Assembly (NCBI GenBank): GCA_964035575.1
Contig: OZ037834.1
Location: forward strand, 1,953,598 to 2,017,597
Reading direction: 5' to 3'
From: Rhynchopus sp. YZ270_cl-10
Taxonomy: Eukaryota; Euglenozoa; Diplonemea; Diplonemida; Diplonemidae
Length of the DNA stretch: 64,000 nt
The notes below the pieces were generated by a model. That model was not told the origin of the DNA. It saw nothing but the letters and a program-made list of their open reading frames with translations, and made no database searches. The position numbers were made by a program, and so were the translations under genes. This document shows positions 1 to 11,020 of this stretch, piece after piece (the stretch's first letter is position 1; each line of letters starts with the position of its first letter).

Positions 1-3000
1 CAACCAAGTACGGGAACCGGTTTGCGGACAAGGCCTGCATGGAGGAGATTGCGGCTGCCGCGACAGAAGTTGAGGGGAAGCTTGGTGTGATGAAGCGTAA
101 GGAGGACGCGATCGCAGACTCGCACACGCAGAACCCAGGGCTTGAGGGACTGGCGGACGGGACCACGGTGCCGGCGCCGTCCGTGCGGAACGTGACCCTG
201 ACGATCCCTATTGGAGCGACAAGCGCGTCGGGGGACATTGAGTCGGACGTGGAGGTGCTCTCAGGCCCGTGTGGGGGTGCAGGTGGGATGCAGCGTTCGA
301 CGGTGGGTGGAGTGAACTTCAACATGGGGACGCTGGATGAGTACAAGGCGTCGATTGCGGCAGCACAGGGGTCGCTTGCGGCCAGCATTGAGGGGACGCT
401 GCTGTCGAAGCAGTGCGGGCTGGGGACCACGATTCTGGGTGAGGCCGGGAAGGTTACCTACGCTCCACCGACGCTCACGGACCCGACAGACTTCTCAGTT
501 TCGTGCACGCAGTCGGTGGACCTGGCGGCGGGGAAGCCGCTGTTTGCGTCTGTGGACGACGCGTGCCACAGCGGGAAGGTAGTGAAGATGGTGACTGCGA
601 CTCCAGTGAGCCCGACAGCGTACCCGAACCGTGTCTGCGGGTCGTCGTACATGCAGGTGACGTGGAAGGGTTACGACGCAGGGATCTGCAACGGGGAGAC
701 GGTGGCGAAGTCGCACGTGATCACAGTGCTGCCGTTTGACCCGAGGTTTGACGCCTTCCCTGCGGATGTGAGTGTGACGACACAGGACAGCATGGCGCCC
801 GAGGCCACGGGGGTGCCGACCTCGTTCCAGTCGGTGTGCAACCAGGAGGTCGATATCACGTACACGGACGCGCCACCGGTGCTGAAGGCGGGGAAGTGCG
901 GGGAGTGGACTGTGGCGCGGACGTGGTCGGTGAAGCCGTACTTCGCAAGCTGCACCGGCACACGCCTCCCGGGGCAGACACGTGTGCAGACGATCACTGT
1001 GTCGGACGTGACAGCACCTGTGTTCACGCGTGAGCCGCCGCCAGTGGTGTACGTGCCGTTCTTCGAGAACTGGGGTGCCGCGAGCTCGATCCCGATGTCT
1101 GTTGAGGTGATGGACACTGCGATGGAGGCGCTTGGGCTGCACTCTTACCCGACGACGACGACGTCTGTGGACACCGCACTGTCGTACTCGAGCACGGAGC
1201 TGGCTGCCGAGGAGCAGTGCCGCCTTGATGGGATTGCACGGTACACGCGCACGTGGACGGTTGAGGATGCATGCGGGAACTCGCGCTCGGTGGACCAGGT
1301 CGTGATCCTGCAGCACCCGACGTCGGATCTGACAACGACGGATGTGTGGAACCCTGCGAACGCGCTGTTTGCGCACTCGACGGGTGTGGCGCAGGCGGCA
1401 GACGCCTGCAACCCGGGCAAGGTCGTGACTGGGGGACAAAAGAACTTTATCCCTATCCACCACGGTGACCCCACAACAGACGATGTGTGTGGCACTGGGA
1501 CATGGGACGAGGCTGGCTGCCGCAGGCTCTCGGATGTGGCTGTCAACTACGTGACACACGTGCAACCCGTCCCGCCACGGTACGAGACCTTCCCTGACGA
1601 CATCACGATCAACACAGACTCGTCTGTGCAGCCGAATGTGACCGGGTGGCCTGCCGTTGTCGCCTTCTGTGGAACGCCGTACACGCTTGTGCACAGCGAC
1701 GCTGCGCCGGTGCTGCAGGAGTGCGGGGTGTGGACGATTGAGCGGACGTGGAAGTTGCAGCCGTACTTCCCCGACTGCGGGGATGAGTTTGCTGTGTACC
1801 ACGCGTCGCTGACCACGAGCAAGGTGCAGGTGATCACTGTGCGTGACGAGCGTGCACCGGACTACACCAGCACCCCTGACGCAGCTGTTGAGATCCCGTT
1901 CTTTGGGAACTGGCGTGCCGCAAACTCGATGCCCCTCACGGACGAGGTTGCCCACGAGGAAATGCTGGCACTTGGTCTTGTGTCGTACCCAACAACAACG
2001 GTGTCTGTGGATGGGCCTCTGGTGGCAGCACCCACAGGTGCGGCAGACGAGGCGACGTGCCGCACACGCGGACTTGCGTCATTCACGCGCACGTGGACGG
2101 CAACAGACAGGTGTGGAAACAGCAGAGTGTTTGCGCAGGACATCATGGTGCAACACCCGCCGACAGCACTGACGGCCACACAGCACTGGACGAAGGCACT
2201 CGGGGAGTTCTCGTACGCCCCGGGTGTGGAGCAGCTTGCTGATGACTGTCACGCAGGAAAGTCCATTGTGGGGAACACGCAGCACTTCAACCCGATTGAC
2301 ACCTCGCCAACGAACCCGAGTGCCTGTGTGGCACCCGAGTGGGACGAGAACGCGTGCAGGCGGGCACCGGTGGAGCACACGCTGTTGCTGCACTCTGTGG
2401 CGCCGACGTTTGCGAGCTTCCCTGCCGACATCACGATTGACACAGACCACTCACTTAACCCCGAGGACGAGCTGGGTGTGCCGGTCGGACACGCCTTCTG
2501 TGGGACACCGTTCACGATCCGCTTTGACGATGCTGCGCCTGTGATGGGTGAGTGTGGTGTGTGGACGATTGAGCGGACGTGGAAGATCCAGCCACACTAC
2601 CTTGACTGTGGAGCTGACCTTGCTGTGTACCACGCGTCGCTGACGACCCGCCAGGTGCAGGTGATCACTGTGCGTGACGTGCGTGCACCGGACTGGATGT
2701 ACCGGCCGGAGGAGGTGCTGATGATCCCGTTCTTCCAGAACAACAAGGCAGAGAGCTCGATTCCGACAACGCGGGAGACAGCGCACCCGGACATACTGGC
2801 GCTTGGTCTTGTGTCGTACCCGACAACCTTCGGTGCTGTGGACGGGGAGTTGGTGTACTCGAGCACGGATGTGGCGGACGAGGCAACATGCAGGGCGAGT
2901 GGGATTGTGCGGATGGCGCGCACGTGGACGGTGACGGACAGGTGCGGGAACGCGCGTGTGTGGGAGCAGACTGTGGTTGTCGAGCACCCGCCGGCCGAGC

Positions 3001-6000
3001 TGACGGAGGCTGAGAAGTGGGTGCGTGACCAGCGCCAGTTCTTCTACGCGCACGCAGTGGAGCAGGTGAGCACATGCGAGGTGGATGCACCGTGCCTGTC
3101 AGGGAAGGTGATCAAGGCAGGGAGCCGCGGGTTCATCCCGACAGACACACTTCCGGTGATGACGGACATGTGCGGTGCGGACCCGTGGCTGGAGAATGGG
3201 TGCCGGAAGCTGCTGGAGACGGTGCACACGATTGAGCACGTGGCGTCTGTGCCGCCGTCGTTCGAGACGTTCCCTGCAGACATCACGATTGACACGGACC
3301 ATCCGCTTGCTCCCGAGCTGGGGGTGGGTGTGCCTGTGGTGCACTCGTTCTGTGGGACGCCGTACACAATGCGCCACGACGACGCGGCTCCTGTGGCGCA
3401 AGGCTGCGGGAAGTGGACGATTGAGCGGACGTGGAAGATCCAGCCGCACTACCTCGACTGTGGGGGCGACGCTGCTGCGTACGAGGAGCGTCTGACGACA
3501 CGTCGGGTGCAGGTCATCACGATTGAGGACGTGCGTGCGCCGGAGTGGACGTACACGCCGGATGCAGACGTGGAAGTGCCGTTCTTCGGGAACTACCAGG
3601 CAGTGAACTCTGTGCCGCTGACGGAGGAGCGTGCCCACGCTGACATGGTGGCGCTGGGGATGGGGCTGGCGCACCCGACAACATTGACATCTGCAGACGG
3701 CGCGCTTGTGTTTTCGAGCACAGAAGCAGCAAACGAGGCGACGTGCCGTGCGGACGGTATTGCACACTTCACACGCACTTGGACTGCAAAGGATGCGTGC
3801 GGAAACGCACGGAACTTTGCACAGAAGGTGACAGTGCAGCACCCACCGGCAGAGCTGAGCAGTGTGCAGCCGTGGGTTGCCGGGAACCGCCTGTTCTCCT
3901 TCGCGCCGGGTGTGACGCAGGCGACTGACGCGTGTCACCCGGGGAAGACTGTGACAGGGGGTGTGAAGAACTACGCGGTGCTCTCGCTCTTCGGGCCTGC
4001 TGGTCAGCTGGGGCACGCATGCGGGGCCGGATCGGACTGGGATGCGGTCGGGTGCCGCCGCCTTGCGGACCTTGCTGTTGACTACGTAACGCACGTCCCC
4101 TCCGTTCCGCCGACGTTTGCGAGCTTCCCTGCCGACATCACGATTGACACAGACCACTCACTTAACCCCGAGGACGAGCTGGGTGTGCCGGTCGGACACG
4201 CCTTCTGTGGGACACCGTTCACGATCCGCTTTGACGATGCTGCGCCTGTGATGGGTGAGTGTGGTGTGTGGACAATTGAGCGGACGTGGAAGATCCAGCC
4301 GCACTACCTTGACTGTGGAGGTGACCTTGCTGTGTACCATGAGTCGCTGACGACCCGCCAGGTGCAGGTGATCACTGTGCGTGACGAGCGTGCACCGGAC
4401 TACACCAGCACCCCTGACGCAGCTGTTGAGATCCCGTTCTTTGGAAGCTGGCGTGATGCAAACTCGATGCCCCTCACGGACGAGGTTGCCCACGCTGACA
4501 TGCTGGCACTTGGTCTTGTGTCGTACCCAACAACAACGGTGTCTGTGGATGGGCCTCTGGTGGCAGCACCCACAGGTGCGGCAGACGAGGCGACGTGCCG
4601 CACACGCGGACTTGCGTCATTCACGCGCACGTGGACGGCAACAGACAGGTGTGGAAACAGCAGAGTGTTTGCGCAGGACATCATGGTGCAACACCCGCCG
4701 ACAGCACTGACGGCCACACAGCACTGGACGAAGGCACTCGGGGAGTTCTCGTACGCCCCGGGTGTGGAGCAGCTTGCTGATGACTGTCACGCAGGAAAGT
4801 CCATTGTGGGGAACACGCAGCACTTCAACCCGATTGACACCTCGCCAACGAACCCGAGTGCCTGTGTGGCACCCGAGTGGGACGAGAACGCGTGCAGGCG
4901 GGCACCGGTGGAGCACACGCTGTTGCTGCACTCTGTGGCGCCGACGTTTGCGAGCTTCCCTGCCGACATCACGATTGACACAGACCACTCACTTAACCCC
5001 GAGGACGAGCTGGGTGTGCCGGTCGGACACGCCTTCTGTGGGACACCGTTCACGATCCGCTTTGACGATGCTGCGCCTGTGATGGGTGAGTGTGGTGTGT
5101 GGACGATTGAGCGGACGTGGAAGATCCAGCCACACTACCTTGACTGTGGAGCTGACCTTGCTGTGTACCACGCGTCGCTGACGACCCGCCAGGTGCAGGT
5201 GATCACTGTGCGTGACGTGCGTGCACCGGACTGGATGTACCGGCCGGAGGAGGTGCTGATGATCCCGTTCTTCCAGAACAACAAGGCAGAGAGCTCGATT
5301 CCGACAACGCGGGAGACAGCGCACCCGGACATACTGGCGCTTGGTCTTGTGTCGTACCCGACAACCTTCGGTGCTGTGGACGGGGAGTTGGTGTACTCGA
5401 GCACGGATGTGGCGGACGAGGCAACATGCAGGGCGAGTGGGATTGTGCGGATGGCGCGCACGTGGACGGTGACGGACAGGTGCGGGAACGCGCGTGTGTG
5501 GGAGCAGACTGTGGTTGTCGAGCACCCGCCGGCCGAGCTGACGGAGGCTGAGAAGTGGGTGCGTGACCAGCGCCAGTTCTTCTACGCGCACGCAGTGGAG
5601 CAGGTGAGCACATGCGAGGTGGATGCACCGTGCCTGTCAGGGAAGGTGATCAAGGCAGGGAGCCGCGGGTTCATCCCGACAGACACACTTCCGGTGATGA
5701 CGGACATGTGCGGTGCGGACCCGTGGCTGGAGAATGGGTGCCGGAAGCTGCTGGAGACGGTGCACACGATTGAGCACGTGGCGTCTGTGCCGCCGTCGTT
5801 CGAGACGTTCCCTGCAGACATCACGATTGACACGGACCATCCGCTTGCTCCCGAGCTGGGGGTGGGTGTGCCTGTGGTGCACTCGTTCTGTGGGACGCCG
5901 TACACAATGCGCCACGACGACGCGGCTCCTGTGGCGCAAGGCTGCGGGAAGTGGACGATTGAGCGGACGTGGAAGATCCAGCCGCACTACCTCGACTGTG

Positions 6001-9000
6001 GGGGCGACGCTGCTGCGTACGAGGAGCGTCTGACGACACGTCGGGTGCAGGTCATCACGATTGAGGACGTGCGTGCGCCGGAGTGGACGTACACGCCGGA
6101 TGCAGACGTGGAAGTGCCGTTCTTCGGGAACTACCAGGCAGTGAACTCTGTGCCGCTGACGGAGGAGCGTGCCCACGCTGACATGGTGGCGCTGGGGATG
6201 GGGCTGGCGCACCCGACAACATTGACATCTGCAGACGGCGCGCTTGTGTTTTCGAGCACAGAAGCAGCAAACGAGGCGACGTGCCGTGCGGACGGTATTG
6301 CACACTTCACACGCACTTGGACTGCAAAGGATGCGTGCGGAAACGCACGGAACTTTGCACAGAAGGTGACAGTGCAGCACCCACCGGCAGAGCTGAGCAG
6401 TGTGCAGCCGTGGGTTGCCGGGAACCGCCTGTTCTCCTTCGCGCCGGGTGTGACGCAGGCGACTGACGCGTGTCACCCGGGGAAGACTGTGACAGGGGGT
6501 GTGAAGAACTACGCGGTGCTCTCGCTCTTCGGGCCTGCTGGTCAGCTGGGGCACGCATGCGGGGCCGGATCGGACTGGGATGCGGTCGGGTGCCGCCGCC
6601 TTGCGGACCTTGCTGTTGACTACGTAACGCACGTCCCCTCCGTTCCGCCGACGTTTGCGAGCTTCCCTGCCGACATCACGATTGACACAGACCACTCACT
6701 TAACCCCGAGGACGAGCTGGGTGTGCCGGTCGGACACGCCTTCTGTGGGACACCGTTCACGATCCGCTTTGACGATGCTGCGCCTGTGATGGGTGAGTGT
6801 GGTGTGTGGACAATTGAGCGGACGTGGAAGATCCAGCCGCACTACCTTGACTGTGGAGGTGACCTTGCTGTGTACCATGAGTCGCTGACGACCCGCCAGG
6901 TGCAGGTGATCACTGTGCGTGACGAGCGTGCACCGGACTACACCAGCACCCCTGACGCAGCTGTTGAGATCCCGTTCTTTGGAAGCTGGCGTGATGCAAA
7001 CTCGATGCCCCTCACGGACGAGGTTGCCCACGCTGACATGCTGGCACTTGGTCTTGTGTCGTACCCAACAACAACGGTGTCTGTGGATGGGCCTCTGGTG
7101 GCAGCACCCACAGGTGCGGCAGACGAGGCGACGTGCCGCACACGCGGACTTGCGTCATTCACGCGCACGTGGACGGCAACAGACAGGTGTGGAAACAGCA
7201 GAGTGTTTGCGCAGGACATCATGGTGCAACACCCGCCGACAGCACTGACGGCCACACAGCACTGGACGAAGGCACTCGGGGAGTTCTCGTACGCCCCGGG
7301 TGTGGAGCAGCTTGCTGATGACTGTCACGCAGGAAAGTCCATTGTGGGGAACACGCAGCACTTCAACCCGATTGACACCTCGCCAACGAACCCGAGTGCC
7401 TGTGTGGCACCCGAGTGGGACGAGAACGCGTGCAGGCGGGCACCGGTGGAGCACACGCTGTTGCTGCACTCTGTGGCGCCGACGTTTGCGAGCTTCCCTG
7501 CCGACATCACGATTGACACAGACCACTCACTTAACCCCGAGGACGAGCTGGGTGTGCCGGTCGGACACGCCTTCTGTGGGACACCGTTCACGATCCGCTT
7601 TGACGATGCTGCGCCTGTGATGGGTGAGTGTGGTGTGTGGACGATTGAGCGGACGTGGAAGATCCAGCCACACTACCTTGACTGTGGAGCTGACCTTGCT
7701 GTGTACCACGCGTCGCTGACGACCCGCCAGGTGCAGGTGATCACTGTGCGTGACGTGCGTGCACCGGACTACACCAGCACCCCTGACGCAGCTGTTGAGA
7801 TCCCGTTCTTTGCGAACTGGCGTGATGCTAACTCGATGCCCCTCACGGACGAGGTTGCCCACGCTGACATACTGGCGCTTGGTCTTGTGTCGTACCCAAC
7901 AACAACGGTGTCTGTGGATGGGCCGTTTGTGGAAGCACCCACAGGTGCGGCAGACGAGGCGACGTGCCGCACACGCGGACTTGCGTCATTCACGCGCACG
8001 TGGACGGCAACAGACAGGTGTGGAAACAGCAGAGTGTTTGAGCAGGACATCATGGTGCAGCACCCGCCGACAGCGCTGACGGCCACGCAAGAGTGGGCAG
8101 AGGCGAAGCGGGAGTTCTCGTACGCCCCGGGTGTGGAGCAGCTTGCGGATGCCTGCCACGCAGGGAAACACGTGGTGACGGGAACGAAGGCGTTTGCTGC
8201 GATCGACTCATCGGCCACTGCGAAGAACGTGTGTGCTGCAAACGTGTGGGATGCTGACGGGTGCAGGCGCCAGCTTCCAGACGTGGCTGTTGTGACGGAC
8301 AGGAACCTGCACTCGATTGCACCCGTGTTTGCGTCGTTCCCGGCAGCCGTGGACGTGACGACGACGAGCACACTGAACCCGTACGACGTTGCGGGTGTAC
8401 CTGGGCTGGGCTTCCCTGTTGGGGAGGCGTTCTGTGGGACGCCCTTCACGATCCGTTACGACGACGCGGAGCCGGTGCTGCAGGAGTGCGGTGTGTGGAC
8501 AATTGAGCGGACGTGGAAGATCCAGCCGCACTACCTTGACTGTGGAGGTGACCTTGCTGTGTACCACGCGTCGCTGACAACCCGCCAGGTGCAGGTGATC
8601 ACTGTGCGTGATGTGGACCCACCGACGTTTGTGTCGAAGCCTGCAGACGTCGTGTCTGTGCCGTTCTACACAGCCTACGGGACGGCGGTGACGGGTGTGC
8701 CACAGGTAGAGGACGTGGCGGTGCACGCAGACATGGCCGGGCTCGACCTTGTTTCGTACAACATCACACTTGAGCACAGCGACGTGCACGTGGTCTTCAA
8801 CAGCGGGCCAGAAGGCTGCACGGACGGTGTTGCTGTGGTGACACGCAGATGGACTGCTGCGGACAGGTGTGGGACCACAGCCACTTGGGACCAGACTGTG
8901 CGTGTGATGAACCCCAGTGTGAATGGGGACGGAACCCTGGGTGCTGTGAGCGAGTACGCTGTGTTTGGCAGCGGGAAGTTGAAGATCAAGGACACCTTGG

Positions 9001-9833
9001 GAAGCATTGCTGGCAACGTCGGGACGAGCTACAAGGACCTTGATCTGGATCATACCACAGTGCTCGGCTCCGCGCAAGAGGACATGGACAGCGTGTCGCA
9101 CGAAATGATGACGTTCTCCGACATGTTGCGCTCACCTCCTGCGAACTGGAGAGAGGGTACTAAGTCGGTGCTGTGCACTGGGCATGGACAGGACAGCTGT
9201 GTTGTGACTTCCGTGACGGAACCGTCCGTGTCGAAGATCACGTACGACAGTGCCAACAGCAACGACATGATTCTTGAGGGTGACGAGCTTGTGTACAACG
9301 TGTTCGCAGATGTGGATGTGAATGACTGGCTGTACGACCCATACCCGGTTGGACACAACACGAAGGCGAAGCACAGCCACAGCAAGAGCCACAGCCTGGG
9401 ACACATCGACGCGGACCACGCGGGTCACATCCACGACTCTGAGCTTGTTGTGCGCGCTGGCGGGTTTGTGATTGTGAACCTGATGTTCGACAGCCCGCAC
9501 AACGACAACGACGTTGTGCACACGCACAAGGACCACTCGCACTTCACCGCTGTGCGCAAGGCTGTGTTTGACCAGGCGTACCCTGCCGGAAAGCAGTTCC
9601 TGATGTACAACGTGAACAACAACGAGGCGTCGACGTCTGGGAGCAGGATTGTGAGGGTGCGTGAGGGTGAGCTGGTTGGGTCGCTGCTTGTTGCGGACTA
9701 CACCCACAAGGTGGACATCCGTGAGATTACGGTGACTGGGCAGGTCATCACGGACAGCAAGGAGAGCACCTTCCGCGACTGCACCTTTGACTGGAGTGTG
9801 TTTGCTGCAAGCACCATTTGTCCTGCGGTCTAG
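1..9833 (+). CDS. Giant secreted HYR-like repeat protein, array copy 1 (5' partial)
   Basis: This is the C-terminal part of the same protein that is complete at 12013-24081. The frame is open from the window edge (first full codon at 3) to the stop at 9831-9833; the Met at 39 is internal and is not the start. It begins just after the Cys-every-five segment and contains ten HYR-like double modules, against seven in copies 2 and 3, then the same His-rich C-terminal domain. Each module has a half with an FPADITI strand, CGTPF and WTIERTW motifs, and a half ending in RTWTATDRCGN followed by a beta strand, as in HYR/Ig-like extracellular domains. If the missing 5' part equals copy 2, the full protein would be 4,868 residues. 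Role is unknown; an extracellular structural or adhesive function is inference. Confidence 0.9.
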   Translation, partial: TKYGNRFADKACMEEIAAAATEVEGKLGVMKRKEDAIADSHTQNPGLEGLADGTTVPAPSVRNVTLTIPIGATSASGDIESDVEVLSGPCGGAGGMQRSTVGGVNFNMGTLDEYKASIAAAQGSLAASIEGTLLSKQCGLGTTILGEAGKVTYAPPTLTDPTDFSVSCTQSVDLAAGKPLFASVDDACHSGKVVKMVTATPVSPTAYPNRVCGSSYMQVTWKGYDAGICNGETVAKSHVITVLPFDPRFDAFPADVSVTTQDSMAPEATGVPTSFQSVCNQEVDITYTDAPPVLKAGKCGEWTVARTWSVKPYFASCTGTRLPGQTRVQTITVSDVTAPVFTREPPPVVYVPFFENWGAASSIPMSVEVMDTAMEALGLHSYPTTTTSVDTALSYSSTELAAEEQCRLDGIARYTRTWTVEDACGNSRSVDQVVILQHPTSDLTTTDVWNPANALFAHSTGVAQAADACNPGKVVTGGQKNFIPIHHGDPTTDDVCGTGTWDEAGCRRLSDVAVNYVTHVQPVPPRYETFPDDITINTDSSVQPNVTGWPAVVAFCGTPYTLVHSDAAPVLQECGVWTIERTWKLQPYFPDCGDEFAVYHASLTTSKVQVITVRDERAPDYTSTPDAAVEIPFFGNWRAANSMPLTDEVAHEEMLALGLVSYPTTTVSVDGPLVAAPTGAADEATCRTRGLASFTRTWTATDRCGNSRVFAQDIMVQHPPTALTATQHWTKALGEFSYAPGVEQLADDCHAGKSIVGNTQHFNPIDTSPTNPSACVAPEWDENACRRAPVEHTLLLHSVAPTFASFPADITIDTDHSLNPEDELGVPVGHAFCGTPFTIRFDDAAPVMGECGVWTIERTWKIQPHYLDCGADLAVYHASLTTRQVQVITVRDVRAPDWMYRPEEVLMIPFFQNNKAESSIPTTRETAHPDILALGLVSYPTTFGAVDGELVYSSTDVADEATCRASGIVRMARTWTVTDRCGNARVWEQTVVVEHPPAELTEAEKWVRDQRQFFYAHAVEQVSTCEVDAPCLSGKVIKAGSRGFIPTDTLPVMTDMCGADPWLENGCRKLLETVHTIEHVASVPPSFETFPADITIDTDHPLAPELGVGVPVVHSFCGTPYTMRHDDAAPVAQGCGKWTIERTWKIQPHYLDCGGDAAAYEERLTTRRVQVITIEDVRAPEWTYTPDADVEVPFFGNYQAVNSVPLTEERAHADMVALGMGLAHPTTLTSADGALVFSSTEAANEATCRADGIAHFTRTWTAKDACGNARNFAQKVTVQHPPAELSSVQPWVAGNRLFSFAPGVTQATDACHPGKTVTGGVKNYAVLSLFGPAGQLGHACGAGSDWDAVGCRRLADLAVDYVTHVPSVPPTFASFPADITIDTDHSLNPEDELGVPVGHAFCGTPFTIRFDDAAPVMGECGVWTIERTWKIQPHYLDCGGDLAVYHESLTTRQVQVITVRDERAPDYTSTPDAAVEIPFFGSWRDANSMPLTDEVAHADMLALGLVSYPTTTVSVDGPLVAAPTGAADEATCRTRGLASFTRTWTATDRCGNSRVFAQDIMVQHPPTALTATQHWTKALGEFSYAPGVEQLADDCHAGKSIVGNTQHFNPIDTSPTNPSACVAPEWDENACRRAPVEHTLLLHSVAPTFASFPADITIDTDHSLNPEDELGVPVGHAFCGTPFTIRFDDAAPVMGECGVWTIERTWKIQPHYLDCGADLAVYHASLTTRQVQVITVRDVRAPDWMYRPEEVLMIPFFQNNKAESSIPTTRETAHPDILALGLVSYPTTFGAVDGELVYSSTDVADEATCRASGIVRMARTWTVTDRCGNARVWEQTVVVEHPPAELTEAEKWVRDQRQFFYAHAVEQVSTCEVDAPCLSGKVIKAGSRGFIPTDTLPVMTDMCGADPWLENGCRKLLETVHTIEHVASVPPSFETFPADITIDTDHPLAPELGVGVPVVHSFCGTPYTMRHDDAAPVAQGCGKWTIERTWKIQPHYLDCGGDAAAYEERLTTRRVQVITIEDVRAPEWTYTPDADVEVPFFGNYQAVNSVPLTEERAHADMVALGMGLAHPTTLTSADGALVFSSTEAANEATCRADGIAHFTRTWTAKDACGNARNFAQKVTVQHPPAELSSVQPWVAGNRLFSFAPGVTQATDACHPGKTVTGGVKNYAVLSLFGPAGQLGHACGAGSDWDAVGCRRLADLAVDYVTHVPSVPPTFASFPADITIDTDHSLNPEDELGVPVGHAFCGTPFTIRFDDAAPVMGECGVWTIERTWKIQPHYLDCGGDLAVYHESLTTRQVQVITVRDERAPDYTSTPDAAVEIPFFGSWRDANSMPLTDEVAHADMLALGLVSYPTTTVSVDGPLVAAPTGAADEATCRTRGLASFTRTWTATDRCGNSRVFAQDIMVQHPPTALTATQHWTKALGEFSYAPGVEQLADDCHAGKSIVGNTQHFNPIDTSPTNPSACVAPEWDENACRRAPVEHTLLLHSVAPTFASFPADITIDTDHSLNPEDELGVPVGHAFCGTPFTIRFDDAAPVMGECGVWTIERTWKIQPHYLDCGADLAVYHASLTTRQVQVITVRDVRAPDYTSTPDAAVEIPFFANWRDANSMPLTDEVAHADILALGLVSYPTTTVSVDGPFVEAPTGAADEATCRTRGLASFTRTWTATDRCGNSRVFEQDIMVQHPPTALTATQEWAEAKREFSYAPGVEQLADACHAGKHVVTGTKAFAAIDSSATAKNVCAANVWDADGCRRQLPDVAVVTDRNLHSIAPVFASFPAAVDVTTTSTLNPYDVAGVPGLGFPVGEAFCGTPFTIRYDDAEPVLQECGVWTIERTWKIQPHYLDCGGDLAVYHASLTTRQVQVITVRDVDPPTFVSKPADVVSVPFYTAYGTAVTGVPQVEDVAVHADMAGLDLVSYNITLEHSDVHVVFNSGPEGCTDGVAVVTRRWTAADRCGTTATWDQTVRVMNPSVNGDGTLGAVSEYAVFGSGKLKIKDTLGSIAGNVGTSYKDLDLDHTTVLGSAQEDMDSVSHEMMTFSDMLRSPPANWREGTKSVLCTGHGQDSCVVTSVTEPSVSKITYDSANSNDMILEGDELVYNVFADVDVNDWLYDPYPVGHNTKAKHSHSKSHSLGHIDADHAGHIHDSELVVRAGGFVIVNLMFDSPHNDNDVVHTHKDHSHFTAVRKAVFDQAYPAGKQFLMYNVNNNEASTSGSRIVRVREGELVGSLLVADYTHKVDIREITVTGQVITDSKESTFRDCTFDWSVFAASTICPAV
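1962..7770 (+). repeat. Intragenic 2,538-bp repeat, 2.29 copies (copy 1)
   Basis: Units 1962-4499 and 4500-7037 are followed by a 733-bp partial unit at 7038-7770. Each unit is 846 codons, equal to three HYR-like double modules, so the frame is kept. The start is set by the last mismatch (1961 A against 4499 C) and the end by 7771 A against 5233 G. Copies 2 and 3 have only 1.29 units. Confidence 0.95.
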
Positions 9834-10964
9834 GTGGGTGAGCACTACCTGCGTTCCCTGCGAAACTGTATATTTTCACTACTTTACTTTACAACTATCA
9901 TCCCACCCCCCATCCCATCCCATCCCATCCCTCCCCCCTTTTGCCTCATCGATTCGACATGGGTATTTATACTGTGTTGTCTCGTTTTTCTGTCTGCACA
10001 TCAAAGGTATTTGAGACATTTCGTTTTGTCTTGTTTTTGATTCTTTTTTAATAAGTTTGGTTGCTCGTGAAGGTAAATGTATCTCACTATAACCACACCG
10101 CTGTGTGGGATAAGCTCGCCACATTTGGTACGTACCTCCTGCCTCCTTCACCCAGTGCATATTCATTTTATGTTGGCACTTTCTTCATGTGCCATTTCCC
10201 CCCCAATCCACTTGCACTACCTTCAGCACCGAGCTCACATAATGGTACGACCAGAGCCAGACCTTGGGCGTTTCAAGAGCGGGGTACCCGCCACAGAAGA
10301 CGCCTTGGTCTTGCTCTGCAAAGGCCTGGCCACCGTTTGGTTCACATTATATTCGTGTACGAGTAATATTTCGTATTGTATTTTGTGATTCAGTCAGTGG
10401 GGGTTTGGTCAGTCAAGAGCAGTGCAAGTCCTGACCACAGCAAATAGACTGTCTTCTTTTTTTGTGATTGGTTTCCCCTTTTCTTTTCCTTTCTTTTCCT
10501 TTCTTTTCGTATGCACGTTTCCACATTTATTTTTACTTTGTGTTTTGCTCTTTTTTTACAGGACCCCCCCACCCCTTTTTTATTTGTACTAACCGCACAT
10601 TTTGGTTTCCTTTGCATGCACAAAAGGTTTTACCGTGGGGCTGTCACATTTGTGCCCCACAGATGCATGAGGCTGTAAAGCCGGTGCCGCTATCCTTTAG
10701 ACATGTCGGAAGCAAGTTGTGGTGCGCTTTTTCCTTTTCCCCTTTTCCCCCACTCCCACGTTATACGCTCTGTGAGCATGCTTTCACTTTTTTACAATTG
10801 TCGTTCAGACACACCATCTGGAGGATTTGTAAGGAGGATAGTGTGCTTGACAGAGAACCCTCCCTTGCCACGAAGAGAGCAGATGACCCCGCTACGTGCG
10901 GTGTTGGATAGCAGTCTCCTGTTGTTGCAAGGCACCTCATCACAATTGTTTTTTATTCGATATT

Positions 10965-11020
10965 AGTGCCTGCGTCTGCCGATCAACGGTGCGGCGTTTG
11001 CACTTTTAATTTCTCTTTTT
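10965..11020 (+). repeat. F1 dispersed repeat (array spacer copy)
   Basis: It follows the F1 pattern: GTGCCTGCGTC, a short variable part, a GG(T/C)G(A/C)GGCGTTTGCAC core, then a T-rich tail with TTCTCTTT. The same sequence recurs at 25213-25268 and 39461-39516, and diverged copies are scattered from 48 to 63 kb. Confidence 0.75.

Noticed and set aside
495-1955. Long - strand open frames inside the giant genes (also 13987-15975, 15552-17216 and their array repeats)
   Set aside because: They lie opposite a GC-rich coding frame with few T-starting codons, which leaves the reverse frames open. They are Arg/His- or Pro/Ser-rich with no domain, and recur only because the array recurs.
39-9833. Met at 39 as the start of a separate 3,264-residue gene
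   Set aside because: The same Met is internal (residue 1605) in the complete copies, and the frame is open to the window edge.
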